From the IMG/VR virus record IMGVR_UViG_3300048919_000048, positions 62,001 to 126,000 of that record: DNA of 64,000 nt; one strand, written 5' to 3'. A program made the translations under genes and the position numbers. The stretch is from a virus. Of this stretch, positions 34,519 through 42,452 are shown in pieces; position 1 is the stretch's first letter, and every line of letters starts with the position of its first letter. The notes below the pieces were generated by a model. It was not told the origin of the DNA and ran no database searches. It saw only the letters and a program-made list of their open reading frames with translations.

Positions 34519-34977
34519 TTACAGTACGGAACCGATGAACTGGGTGCCGACAATCTTATCAGTTACCTGGTTACCTTGGGCTTCCAGAACCTTGATACCT
34601 GCGGCGTCGATCGCGGTGCCGTCAGCGTATTTGACTTTCAGAGCGTTCAGGGTCAGGCCGCGAACCGCCAGAACCATAGGAACTTTCTCGCCTGGTGTGA
34701 AAACACCAACGTAGTGTTCAACACCCGGCAGAACCTTACGGTCAACCAGAACACCGTAGATGTCAGCAGCGTCAGCAGGAGCGGCAACCGGAGTACCGTC
34801 TTCTTTTACCAACAGGCCAGCAAACAGGGTAGTTTTTGAATCCGCAGCCGCGCCGGATGCGATAAAGGTCATATCCACTTCTTTGAAGTTCCAGCCAGTG
34901 TCACCGAAGGCAACAACACGGCCCAGAACGATATCGGAGTAGTTACCTTCGAGGGTAGCAACGTGTGCTTTAGCCAT
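34519..34977 (-). CDS. Head decoration protein (gpD-like)
   Basis: A 152-residue beta-rich protein just before the capsid gene, the lambda-like order. It contains SKTTLFAGLLVKEDGTPVAA near residues 47-66 and LVDRKVLPGVEHYVGVFTPG, as in head decoration protein D families. It would form trimers that stabilise the expanded capsid. Confidence 0.75.
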   Translation of the reverse strand: MAKAHVATLEGNYSDIVLGRVVAFGDTGWNFKEVDMTFIASGAAADSKTTLFAGLLVKEDGTPVAAPADAADIYGVLVDRKVLPGVEHYVGVFTPGEKVPMVLAVRGLTLNALKVKYADGTAIDAAGIKVLEAQGNQVTDKIVGTQFIGSVL

Positions 34978-34994
34978 TTTTAGGGGTCTCCAGA

Positions 34995-36098
34995 TTAGGC
35001 GTTAATGAATTCAGCAGAGCCAGAAGCTTTCGCCAGTTCTGCTTGACGTTCTTTGATCACACGGTCCAGACGGGCCTGTGCATCTTCGGAACCCTTGGCG
35101 ACTTCGGTCAGGGTGCCGTCAGCACCGATGCCTTTGCCATCAGCGAAGGATTTTTTAATCTGCTCGATCTCTGCATCTTTAGCAACAAGAGCGTCGTCTT
35201 TTGCTTTCAGATCAGCGGCAGCTTTTTCCAGTACAGAAACCAAGACGGCCTGCGCTGGGTTTTCGATCACATCGGCAACAACTTCACGCTGGTCAGCAGC
35301 TACGAAGGAAAAGCCGGAGGCTTTCTCAATAGCTACGGCGCGTTTAGCTGCCAGTTGAGCCTTAACGATTTCCTCAGCAGCACCAAAGGTTTTCTGCATA
35401 GAGGTCATCTGGGCAACCAGAGCTTCATTGGCCTTCATCAGATCAATGAACTGCTGGGATTTGGTTACGTCAACTTCTTTCTCCACGGGATTCTCCTCGA
35501 TGGTGTTGGTAGATGCTCCAGCGGAGCTTTCAGTTGGTGCCTCAGCAGTAGACTTTTGTGTTTCCACAACAGGCTTGACTTCTGGAGCAGGTTCGGTTAC
35601 AGTCTTATCACCGAAGTCGATACCCAAGTCACGGCAACCGTCTTCAAAGTCCTTGCGGGCCTTGATAAGCTCGAACTGTTCCATAAGGGACAATTCTGCG
35701 CCGTCACGGGCCTTTTTGATGATGGATACGGAGGCGAGTTTTTCATCCAGGTATTCCTGGTGTTTCTCGTTCCATTCCGCTTCCCATGAGTCATCATTAG
35801 GCGGGTTATCTTCGATGGACTGTTCGAACTCGGTTTTCATCCCAAGCACCTTGGTGAGCAACTCAGCGTCTCCACTCCACAAATGGAAGAAGCGGCGCAG
35901 GTACTCTTCCATGGAGATGGTGAGCGTAACCTGTTCGAGAGATTTAAGGATGTCAACCGTGAGCTTGTCAGGGTCAACTTCAGATTTGGTCAGGAGGCTG
36001 ACGTGGCGGTTATTCGCGCTGTAGCCCTGATCTTTGTGAGTGAGAGCAATGCCGCGAGACTTAATCTTGCGACCTTTCTCGATCCACGTCTTGATCAT
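34995..36098 (-). CDS. Scaffold-like head protein
   Basis: A 367-residue protein between protease and decoration gene. About residues 1-165 are a structured helical part. About 168-210 are a Pro/Glu/Ser/Thr-rich linker, and about 210-330 are coiled coil rich in Ala, Lys and Glu. A long coiled coil at this position is typical of capsid scaffolding proteins. The N-terminal domain may give it a second role. The start overlaps the protease gene by 4 bases. Confidence 0.6.
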   Translation of the reverse strand: MIKTWIEKGRKIKSRGIALTHKDQGYSANNRHVSLLTKSEVDPDKLTVDILKSLEQVTLTISMEEYLRRFFHLWSGDAELLTKVLGMKTEFEQSIEDNPPNDDSWEAEWNEKHQEYLDEKLASVSIIKKARDGAELSLMEQFELIKARKDFEDGCRDLGIDFGDKTVTEPAPEVKPVVETQKSTAEAPTESSAGASTNTIEENPVEKEVDVTKSQQFIDLMKANEALVAQMTSMQKTFGAAEEIVKAQLAAKRAVAIEKASGFSFVAADQREVVADVIENPAQAVLVSVLEKAAADLKAKDDALVAKDAEIEQIKKSFADGKGIGADGTLTEVAKGSEDAQARLDRVIKERQAELAKASGSAEFINA

Positions 36099-36673
36099 TT
36101 GGCTTCCTCTTCTTCGAGTGAAATACTGAAGTCAAGTTGAGTCAGTTCGTTAGTCTCTTCGTTCAGCATTCCGCCGCACTGAAGTGACAGGCCACCGATA
36201 ATTCCGGCCTTTTTCAACTCCCATGTTTCAGGGGTGTATTGAACCTTCGCTACCCATGACCCAGCTTTAATTACTTCGCCTGTTTCAGCGACTGTGACGT
36301 CGAACTCTGGTTGAATCCAGTGGTCAACGATTTTCCAAGAGTCGGTATCAAAAAGGTGATACAGGTTCTCCGTGACAGCACCGAGTTCCTGAGCCTTTTT
36401 GAAATCCTGTTGGGCTTTTACCAAGGTATCCTTGGACATCCATTGCCCGTGAAGGTCCGGGGTGTCAGGTTCATAAATGATCTCGTAAGAAACCATCTCC
36501 TCTGCACCTGCGGATTTCTGGACAAGGACGGAGCCAACGGCCCCGTCAATTGCAGCAGCTTTATTAAAACCCTGCGACAGAAGGTCGTTGGCCTTTTTCA
36601 CAAACCGACTCTTTTGAATTCGAGTCAGAATAGCCTGTGAAGGAAGGTCGGAAAGGGTAATGTTTTCCATCAT
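36095..36673 (-). CDS. XkdF-like prohead protease
   Basis: A 192-residue protein with the XkdF family order: YEIIYEPDTPDLHGQWMSKD near residues 63-82, YHLFDTDSWKIVDHWIQPEF near 105-124, then KAGSWVAKVQYTPE and IIGGLSLQCGG. XkdF proteins are putative serine proteases that process the scaffold before capsid expansion. Start at 36673 is chosen, with GGGAGC upstream. A promoter lies just before it. Confidence 0.75.
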   Translation of the reverse strand: MMENITLSDLPSQAILTRIQKSRFVKKANDLLSQGFNKAAAIDGAVGSVLVQKSAGAEEMVSYEIIYEPDTPDLHGQWMSKDTLVKAQQDFKKAQELGAVTENLYHLFDTDSWKIVDHWIQPEFDVTVAETGEVIKAGSWVAKVQYTPETWELKKAGIIGGLSLQCGGMLNEETNELTQLDFSISLEEEEAK

Positions 36674-36689
36674 TGCTCCCGTGATAATT

Positions 36690-36718
36690 ATTTTAGCACT
36701 GAACTGACTGTTTTGCAA
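36690..36718 (-). promoter_or_regulatory. Sigma70-like promoter before protease gene
   Basis: On the minus strand TTGCAA (36718-36713), 17 bases and TAAAAT (36695-36690), about 17 bases before the protease start. It would drive protease, scaffold, decoration and capsid genes. Confidence 0.6.
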
Positions 36719-36739
36719 CAGGTTGTTTTCACGACCGGA

Positions 36740-38263
36740 TTAATTATCCAAATTAGCCGCTGAATTATCCCGTGCAGCAGAGATTTTACCAGTACCGTTA
36801 CCGGAAGAACCCTTCGTCATGCCGTCCCCGGCGCGACTGGTATCTTCTCCCAACAGCTTCATGAGTCCCTCTTGAGAAATGTCTTCCTCAATCTTCTCAT
36901 CAATGCCCAGAACTTCAAGAACACGGTTGATAACCTTAGGAGTCTTCGGCAGGTAGCCAACGGCACCGATACGCTGAATCGCCTTAGAGAAACCTTCCAT
37001 GTCTACGTCCACAATCTCCCCAGCCTTGACGTATGGCATCTCTGTCTCTGGGAGGCGGATGTCATTCAGGGCCAGCAGTTGTGGCAGCAGGTTTTCGTTC
37101 AGAGCTTCCAGAATGATCTCGTTTACACGCTGAACAAACTGGGTGTGGATGGTCTGTTTTGACTCAGACAGGTTGTAAGAACCGCCCTTGTCGTTACCCA
37201 CGTTGATGAATCCAGCACCGAGGCGGTCAAGGATGGACTTCTTACGGTCGCTAATCAACTGTGCGGTACTGTACTGCTTGCCCATCCCATCGATCCCTTT
37301 CAGGGTCATGGAATACTGAGGGGCGTTGTCCTTGGTGTCAGAAGGCAGCATGAAGAATGACTGCTCACCAGAGTGGGCGTTTGCAGCATCTTCCATCAGG
37401 CCACGAACCATCTCCGCTTCCGGGGAGGACGGGTCCATAGCCGCCTTGTTAAGGATCTGGGAAGGGATCTTCAATTCGATCACACCGCCCATGTCCTTGG
37501 TGGCACCAACGACTTCGAGGTTCTCAATCAGAATCTTTTCACGCCAGGCGCGGTAACATCCTACCAGGGGTGATACGCCGAGAGCTTGGGAGGAAGAACC
37601 ACCCGTATTCATGAGCATCACACGGTTGATAGGGATGATTACGTCACTCATCCGGGTGGATGTACCACCAACGCCGATTTCGCTGGCTGTGTAGTTCTGG
37701 AAAGCCGACAGGGATTGTTTTACACCGACGATAGCAGAACCATCTTCGTTATAGACAATCGGGTTTGTACGGCTCAGTGAAGCTTGTGGTCGGAAAGCAA
37801 GGTTTTTAATCTTGTACTTGCCGATGTATTCTCCAACTGTTACCTGCGTGTAGACTTTCTCCACAACGGACAGGCCATACTCGTTGAATGTCGCAGCATC
37901 ACGGGCGAACTGGCGGAGGGTCTGACCATCCATGTTCTTCAGGCAATACTCGACGAACTTAGCAGCCTTTTTGGACTCCTCAGATTCACCAGGGATTACC
38001 TTGAAGTCCTTGAACGCTTTTTCCACGAAAGTGTACAGCATGTCAAGGCCAGTCGCAACAGTCGCATCCTGCTTCATGGATTCAACTGTGCCGATCAGGT
38101 TAGGCCAGCGGATCTCTTCCGCCTTCATACGTTCTGAGTCAACCTGAACCTTTGCCAAAGCAAAAGTCCCCTGCTCACTCATACGCATACGGGATACGTT
38201 GACCTGTTCGCTGGTGGCCTTAGCCACACGAACTTGGCGATTACGATTACGTTTTCTTGACAC
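36740..38263 (-). CDS. Portal protein
   Basis: A 507-residue portal of the DUF935/gp6-like type. It has a wing part with FRPQASLSRTNPIVYNEDGS near residues 156-175, and a core containing GVSPLVGCYRAWREKILIEN near 230-249. A stem/clip region with DRKKSILDRLGAGFINVGND lies near 340-359, followed by a Gly/Ser-rich C-terminal tail. GTG 38263 is the start, with AGGGG upstream. It follows the large terminase by 18 bases and forms the dodecameric DNA entry ring. Confidence 0.85.
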   Translation of the reverse strand: MSRKRNRNRQVRVAKATSEQVNVSRMRMSEQGTFALAKVQVDSERMKAEEIRWPNLIGTVESMKQDATVATGLDMLYTFVEKAFKDFKVIPGESEESKKAAKFVEYCLKNMDGQTLRQFARDAATFNEYGLSVVEKVYTQVTVGEYIGKYKIKNLAFRPQASLSRTNPIVYNEDGSAIVGVKQSLSAFQNYTASEIGVGGTSTRMSDVIIPINRVMLMNTGGSSSQALGVSPLVGCYRAWREKILIENLEVVGATKDMGGVIELKIPSQILNKAAMDPSSPEAEMVRGLMEDAANAHSGEQSFFMLPSDTKDNAPQYSMTLKGIDGMGKQYSTAQLISDRKKSILDRLGAGFINVGNDKGGSYNLSESKQTIHTQFVQRVNEIILEALNENLLPQLLALNDIRLPETEMPYVKAGEIVDVDMEGFSKAIQRIGAVGYLPKTPKVINRVLEVLGIDEKIEEDISQEGLMKLLGEDTSRAGDGMTKGSSGNGTGKISAARDNSAANLDN

Positions 38264-38281
38264 GGCATATCCCCTGTGGTA

Positions 38282-39769
38282 TTAATAACGTCGTGAAGCG
38301 TACAAAGTAGGGGCATTTGGTCGAGGAATAGCGACGGCGCGGACAACCTCGGTCTTCTCCAGGAAGTTAATTCCTGATGCCACGGCATCCGCCCAGTCAT
38401 CCTTACGGGACCCAGTAGAACGCTCACCGTTGAAAGCTTCAAGCTCTTTCATCAGGGCGATATACGTGTCCATCGGGAATGACTTTTTGACGATCCGGAC
38501 AAATCCGTTTTGAGCCAATTGGGCGAACGGAGAGAAGCGGGTAAGCTTCGATTTGTTACCGGGCGTCGGGTCTTTTTCCACCAAGTACCCTTTGGAGATA
38601 AGATCTCTGGATGACGTTGTAAACTCAGAAATACCTGCTTGGCCCGGGTCAACGGAGAAGATGATGATTGTATCGTCACCATCAATGATCGCCTGTTTGG
38701 TGATCAGTACATCACGCTCGCCAGCCTTTTTACAAAAGCGGCCTGCGGTCCCGGTAGACCATTCACCGTCGTCGATGAAGTCTTCATGGTAATCTCCGAA
38801 CAGGTAGTAAAACCCGTCGTCATCACGCGCCACACCGATCCCGGCAGTGAAGTCGGGGGTCTTGTTAGCTGTGGAGCGCTCCGTGCCTGCCTTATCGTAA
38901 GCACGTACTTTAGTGACGTTCAGTGGGAGGCAATCAACCTCTTTCAGGAACTCACGTTTGAAATAGTTTGCACCTTCCGGGCGGGCATCCCAGTTGCCGT
39001 GAAGCAGACGGGCGCGGTCAACGTCGTTCAGACCTTCCAACTGGGCAAGGTATTCCGGGTTGTTGATCAGCATCGGAGGGTTGTCGTAAATGGTGGAAGA
39101 GATGAAGCTGAAAGATACCGGGCGAGTTTTCTTGCCGTATCTCTCTTGGAGTTCTTCCTTGGTGGCACCCCAAATGTAGTTGTCGTCAATACGGACAAAC
39201 CAGCGGATGACACCGTCACGCTCTGGGATCGGGAAGCCGTTCTCGTCCAGATACCAGTCAATCATTTCCCGGAGTTTGTGATCCGGGTCCGGGTTACAAG
39301 AGATAACCATGCGGGAAGGATATTTCGAGCCAGAACGCAAACGAGACATCATGTACTCAAGCTGTTCCCACTCAAACTGTGTTCCTTCGTCCACGCCGAT
39401 GAAAGTAAATTCCAGACCCTGGATGTTGTACTTATCGTTGATATGCTGCATGGACTGCCACTTCACCGTCGCCCCGTTAGGGAACGTCGCAATCATCTCG
39501 TTCTCTTTGAACTTCGGCTTGACGATTGGTGGAAGCTGGTTGTAAATATCTTTAGCCTTGTCGAACAGACCGCCCTGACCACGAATCTGAGGCACTGTAC
39601 GGCGGAACATGATACATGCTGTACGAGGATCGTCTACGATCAGGAGCGGCATCAACTGGAGCAGGTAAGACTTACCTGAACCTGCTGCACCACCCATGAC
39701 GAGGATCTGGGCCTTGGATTCGAGAACCATCTGTTGCTTACGGCTCGCAGGTGCGAACGTAGCTGACAT
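38282..39769 (-). CDS. terL: Terminase large subunit
   Basis: A 495-residue packaging ATPase/nuclease. The ATPase domain has Walker A GGAAGSGKSYLLQL near residues 32-45 and Walker B FTFIGVDEGTQFEWE near 130-144. The nuclease domain shows FSVDPGQAGISEF near 375-387 and DDWADAVASG near 464-473, with acidic residues for two metal ions. It is the first gene of the virion block. The small subunit candidate is not adjacent but at 43458. Confidence 0.95.
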   Translation of the reverse strand: MSATFAPASRKQQMVLESKAQILVMGGAAGSGKSYLLQLMPLLIVDDPRTACIMFRRTVPQIRGQGGLFDKAKDIYNQLPPIVKPKFKENEMIATFPNGATVKWQSMQHINDKYNIQGLEFTFIGVDEGTQFEWEQLEYMMSRLRSGSKYPSRMVISCNPDPDHKLREMIDWYLDENGFPIPERDGVIRWFVRIDDNYIWGATKEELQERYGKKTRPVSFSFISSTIYDNPPMLINNPEYLAQLEGLNDVDRARLLHGNWDARPEGANYFKREFLKEVDCLPLNVTKVRAYDKAGTERSTANKTPDFTAGIGVARDDDGFYYLFGDYHEDFIDDGEWSTGTAGRFCKKAGERDVLITKQAIIDGDDTIIIFSVDPGQAGISEFTTSSRDLISKGYLVEKDPTPGNKSKLTRFSPFAQLAQNGFVRIVKKSFPMDTYIALMKELEAFNGERSTGSRKDDWADAVASGINFLEKTEVVRAVAIPRPNAPTLYASRRY

Positions 39770-39838
39770 AATTCTCCTGAAATAAATGTTGACAACTAAT
39801 GCAATATGGGTATATTACCATAATACGGCCCAAAAGAA

Positions 39839-39864
39839 AAGGCCCTCCACGTATGGAGAGCCTT
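39839..39864 (-). terminator. Terminator after spanin genes
   Basis: On the minus strand GGCTCTCCA-TACG-TGGAGGGCC (one mismatch) is followed by TTTTCTTTT, 10 bases after the o-spanin stop. Confidence 0.85.
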
Positions 39865-39873
39865 TTGGCACAA

Positions 39874-40188
39874 TCACTTACCCTTGTCGCAGACTTCCCC
39901 AACCGAATCGTGGAAGAGGTTGCAGACGTATTGCTGGAGGTCTTCGAACCTGCGTTCTATTGTCCCTGCACGTAAGTTGTTGTTACTAACCACAACTCCG
40001 GCCTCACCGTTGTCAGCACCCCTCTTCAGGTACTGCTTTGGCGGCGACTTACGCATTAGCTCTCTGTCCGGCTTTGCTGCAAGGTCTTCTATCGTGGTGC
40101 CCTTGAAGGCAACCTCTGGGATTCTGTCTTTATTGCTACATCCTGATAGTGCCAGAACCATGAACATTCCGAGAATAAACTTCCTCAT
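39874..40188 (-). CDS. Outer-membrane spanin lipoprotein (o-spanin)
   Basis: A 104-residue lipoprotein: signal MRKFILGMFMVLALSGC with lipobox LSGC (Cys 17). The mature part is polar and Pro-containing and has two Cys near the end. It directly follows the i-spanin gene, sharing one base. Spanin pairs link inner and outer membranes and fuse them in the last step of lysis. The class (separate adjacent genes) is clear from the arrangement. Confidence 0.75.
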   Translation of the reverse strand: MRKFILGMFMVLALSGCSNKDRIPEVAFKGTTIEDLAAKPDRELMRKSPPKQYLKRGADNGEAGVVVSNNNLRAGTIERRFEDLQQYVCNLFHDSVGEVCDKGK

Positions 40189-40559
40189 CAGTCCCCCAAG
40201 GATTCATTGTACAGGTCGATAAAGTCATCATCCAGCCCTTTCTTCCGGGCGGCTTCAGTCTTGTTGTATTCGATCTGCTTGTGAGTTACATCCTGGGTAC
40301 GCTTCTCTTCAAGCTTGCGCTTCTCTTCAGATACCCGGGCCAGTTGTTCGTTAAGAGACACGTTCTCGGCCTTACCTTTGTCGATAAGGTCAACGTACTC
40401 CTTCCCTTTCTTCTCCCACTGGACATTAGCAGACTGGAACCCACGGTCATATGCCGCAGACTCCTTCGTACCGACGTACCAGTTGAAGGAGAAGATCAGT
40501 GCGATCGCCACTGCAATGCCGATCAGATACTTCTTGTATTTCAGAATAAATGCGTTCAT
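40188..40559 (-). CDS. Inner-membrane spanin (i-spanin, Rz-like)
   Basis: A 123-residue protein started at 40559, with GAGGAGGGA 6 bases upstream. One N-terminal membrane segment (about residues 10-27) is followed by a long periplasmic coiled coil (about 40-100), with KGKAENVSLNEQLARVSEEK near 53-72. Length and build match Rz. It pairs with the o-spanin lipoprotein immediately downstream. Confidence 0.8.
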   Translation of the reverse strand: MNAFILKYKKYLIGIAVAIALIFSFNWYVGTKESAAYDRGFQSANVQWEKKGKEYVDLIDKGKAENVSLNEQLARVSEEKRKLEEKRTQDVTHKQIEYNKTEAARKKGLDDDFIDLYNESLGD

Positions 40560-40605
40560 ACTTCCCTCCTCTGAGTAGTTTATCACCGTTTGCACAAATA
40601 AAAAA

Positions 40606-40625
40606 GCCCTCCACGAAGGGAGGGC
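40606..40625 (-). terminator. Terminator of the tRNA array
   Basis: On the minus strand GCCCTCC-CTTCGT-GGAGGGC is followed by TTTTTTATTTG. It lies about 45 bases after the tRNA-Phe 3' end and before the spanin ribosome site. Confidence 0.9.
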
Positions 40626-40668
40626 ACTGAGGCGAAGGAGAGGAGATATTTCTGTTATTATAAGAATG

Positions 40669-40745
40669 TGGTGGAACTGAACGGATTTGAACCGCCGACG
40701 CGATGCTCTTCAGGCAACCGCTCTACCAACTGAGCTACAGTTCCA
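40669..40745 (-). tRNA. tRNA-Phe (GAA)
   Basis: A full cloverleaf with encoded CCA: acceptor TGGAACT/AGTTCCA, D loop AGTTGGTAGA, anticodon loop CTGAAGA and T loop TTCAAAT. It is the last tRNA of the array before the terminator. Confidence 0.9.
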
Positions 40746-40747
40746 AA

Positions 40748-40836
40748 ATAATCAGGGACTTGCGTTACTCCAGTATCGGAATCCACATTGAGTACGCCTA
40801 CTCAACCCTACTCACATTCAACCGGAGCCTGATTAT
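40748..40836 (-). ncRNA. Structured RNA between tRNA-Phe and tRNA-Ser (element D)
   Basis: An 89-base segment closed by a perfect 9-pair helix (ATAATCAGG / CCTGATTAT). Inside is a perfect 7-pair hairpin (TTGAGTA / TACTCAA, plus strand 40788-40805) with a 4-base loop. No T loop or CCA is present, so it is not a normal tRNA. A stable small RNA is inferred from the pairing. Confidence 0.5.
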
Positions 40837-40841
40837 CTATT

Positions 40842-40928
40842 TGGCAGAAGAGGAGAGACTTGAACTCTCAGGCCCCTAGGGACCCCGGATTAGCAGTCCG
40901 GTGCGGCTACCAATTTCGCCACTCTTCT
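40842..40928 (-). tRNA. tRNA-Ser (GCU)
   Basis: Long variable arm, anticodon loop CTGCTAA, acceptor AGAAGAG, T loop TTCAAGT and encoded CCA. It reads AGC/AGU. Confidence 0.9.
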
Positions 40929-40932
40929 AAAT

Positions 40933-41025
40933 TGGCGGAAGATAATAGAGTCGAACTATCACCGTGGGGTCGCCACAGCGGGCCGGGGTTCAAATCCGGG
41001 TGCGTACCACTACGCCCTATCTTCC
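40933..41025 (-). tRNA. tRNA-Ser (UGA)
   Basis: A 93-base class II tRNA: acceptor GGAAGAT, anticodon loop TTTGAAC, extended variable arm, T loop TTCGACT and CCA. One A-C mismatch is in the anticodon stem. It begins 2 bases after the lectin-like gene stop, so gene and tRNA share a transcript. Confidence 0.8.
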
Positions 41026-41026
41026 A

Positions 41027-41689
41027 TTATTTGATAGAAATCCAAGCCGTTTTAGTGTTTGTCGGGTAGGTTGAATTTCTGAAAAGTGTAAGAGGTGCTG
41101 CGCCAGCTCCACCTTGTGCGTTAACAAAGGCTGAAAGTTGGGCATCACTGACGGGCTGGAAAAACACTTCAACTCCGTCCAAGGAAAGATGGATTCCATC
41201 GCTTCCCATATAATAAGAGATAAGATGCCAACCCGTCTTTACGTTTTCCGTCCCGGACATCGGGTTTGCTTGACCATTCCAGCCATAGAAGCAAACCCTT
41301 AATTGATCACTTACCAACTTTAGCCCGAAAGACCAATAGTTTATACCGGAATTCTGAACCATGAATCCGATCAGGGTGGGGTGGATCTGGTTAGGATAAA
41401 CATCATTCACCCTATCAACATAAACCATGGCGTCTACCCTTGCCCCTCTTCGAAAGGCAGATAAGTTTGACCCGTAGTTGTACGAGATGTATCCGTTATT
41501 TGATTGAATAACATCGTTACCACCAAACAATGTCTTTGTTACACCAGAATAACCTGTTGGAGACCTATTACCAGACAAATCGGGATTCATGCCATTCTGA
41601 GCCGAGGCCAAGAACAAGCAAGTCGATGGATCTGGCGGTGGAAGATACACGCCCGCCGGGCGACCACCAACCATTAGAATTTCGTTCAT
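41027..41689 (-). CDS. Lectin-like protein inside the tRNA array
   Basis: A 220-residue protein started at 41689 (MNEILMVGG) with GAGGTG upstream. The sequence is beta-rich and LamG/ConA-like, with GWHLISYYMGSDGIHLSLDG near residues 153-172. It shares its N-terminal phrase with the gene at 4639-5280. It sits between tRNA-His and tRNA-Ser with only 2 bases before the latter. A surface or glycan-binding role is inferred; insertion of a protein gene here is unusual. Confidence 0.6.
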   Translation of the reverse strand: MNEILMVGGRPAGVYLPPPDPSTCLFLASAQNGMNPDLSGNRSPTGYSGVTKTLFGGNDVIQSNNGYISYNYGSNLSAFRRGARVDAMVYVDRVNDVYPNQIHPTLIGFMVQNSGINYWSFGLKLVSDQLRVCFYGWNGQANPMSGTENVKTGWHLISYYMGSDGIHLSLDGVEVFFQPVSDAQLSAFVNAQGGAGAAPLTLFRNSTYPTNTKTAWISIK

Positions 41690-41702
41690 ACACACCTCGA
41701 AT

Positions 41703-41778
41703 TGGGGTGACCTGTGGGACTTGAACCCACGACTGCCCGGTTCACAACCGGGGATTCTACCTGCTGAATTAAGGCCAC
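41703..41778 (-). tRNA. tRNA-His (GUG)
   Basis: Acceptor GTGGCCT/AGGTCAC, anticodon loop TTGTGAA, T loop TTCAAGT, C at the discriminator and encoded CCA. The base before the acceptor is T, so the usual G-1 of tRNA-His is not encoded here. Confidence 0.85.
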
Positions 41779-41783
41779 ATTTC

Positions 41784-41843
41784 AGTGCTCTCCTGTTGAA
41801 GCCATCACAGCGTTGCTGATCCATCATTCAACCCAAAAGCACT
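41784..41843 (-). ncRNA. Nested-hairpin RNA between tRNA-His and tRNA-Gln (element C)
   Basis: Three nested stems in 60 bases: AGTGCT/AGCACT outside, GTTGAA/TTCAAC in the middle and CAGC/GCTG with a 3-base loop at the tip. No tRNA features. It is either a small stable RNA or a processing signal. Confidence 0.4.
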
Positions 41844-41849
41844 CAAAAA

Positions 41850-41924
41850 TGGCGGGGGATGGAGGATTCGAACCTCGCGTTAGCGGGATCAAAACCCGCT
41901 GTTTTGCCAATTAAACTAATCCCC
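41850..41924 (-). tRNA. tRNA-Gln (UUG)
   Basis: Acceptor GGGGATT, anticodon loop TTTTGAT on stem GCGGG/CCCGC, T loop TTCGAAT and encoded CCA. Confidence 0.9.
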
Positions 41925-41965
41925 TACGCTGGGTGAGATAACCCGATCACCACGGGCAATAAAAT

Positions 41966-42039
41966 TGGAGCGGACATCCGGGATCGAACCGGACTCATTA
42001 GCTTGGAAGGCTAAGGCACAACCACTATACCATGCCCGC
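41966..42039 (-). tRNA. tRNA-Gly (UCC)
   Basis: Acceptor GCGGGCA/TGTCCGC, anticodon loop CTTCCAA on stem TTAGC/GCTAA, T loop TTCGATC and CCA. Confidence 0.9.
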
Positions 42040-42045
42040 TTTATG

Positions 42046-42123
42046 TGGTACTCCAGGAGAGATTCGAACTCATCACTGACATGATCCTAAATCAAGTGCC
42101 TCTACCAATTGGGCTACTGGAGC
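42046..42123 (-). tRNA. tRNA with anticodon UAG (Leu-type anticodon, short variable arm)
   Basis: Acceptor GCTCCAG/CTGGAGT, anticodon loop TTTAGGA, T loop TTCGAAT, discriminator A and CCA. The anticodon UAG reads CUN leucine codons, but the variable region is only about 6 bases, whereas bacterial tRNA-Leu has a long arm. The T stem has two mismatches. Confidence 0.7.
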
Positions 42124-42132
42124 GAAGATGGA

Positions 42133-42202
42133 TGCGGGGGTCGGATTCGAACCGACGACATGAGGCGTATGAGACCTCCGCGCTACCGCTGGGCCACCCC
42201 GC
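42133..42202 (-). tRNA. tRNA-Met (CAU), elongator or Ile2 type
   Basis: Acceptor GCGGGGT with a 7th-pair mismatch, anticodon loop CTCATAC on stem GAGGT/GCCTC, T loop TTCGAAT. G1-C72 pairing argues against initiator tRNA. CCA is not placed directly after the discriminator (TCCA follows), so it may be added after trimming. It could be lysidine-modified tRNA-Ile. Confidence 0.75.
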
Positions 42203-42209
42203 AATAATT

Positions 42210-42286
42210 TGGTCGGTGTACGAGGACTCGAACCTCGGACCTAATGCTCCCAAAGCAATCGCTCTACCAAACTGAGCTACACACCG
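42210..42286 (-). tRNA. tRNA-Pro (UGG)
   Basis: Acceptor CGGTGTG, anticodon loop TTTGGGA, T loop TTCGAGT, discriminator A and encoded CCA. One T-T mismatch in the anticodon stem. Confidence 0.9.
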
Positions 42287-42290
42287 TGTA

Positions 42291-42366
42291 TGGTTGGAGA
42301 TGGTGGTTTCGAACCACCGACCTGACCCTTATCAAGAGCCTGCTCTACCAACTGAGCTAATCCCCA
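42291..42366 (-). tRNA. tRNA-Ile (GAU)
   Basis: Acceptor TGGGGAT/ATCTCCA, anticodon loop TTGATAA, T loop TTCGAAA and CCA. Confidence 0.85.
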
Positions 42367-42370
42367 AAAG

Positions 42371-42446
42371 TGGCGGTCCTAACGGGATTCGAACCCGCGA
42401 CTCTCCCGTGACAGGGGAGTATGTTTACCGCTAATACCATAGGACC
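42371..42446 (-). tRNA. tRNA-Asp (GUC)
   Basis: Acceptor GGTCCTA/TAGGACC-type pairing, anticodon loop CTGTCAC on stem CTCCC/GGGAG, T loop TTCGAAT, discriminator G and CCA. Confidence 0.9.
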
Positions 42447-42452
42447 TGAATT

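Noticed and set aside
42046-42123. Amber suppressor tRNA
   Set aside because: The anticodon is UAG, which pairs with CUA; a suppressor of UAG stops would need CUA.
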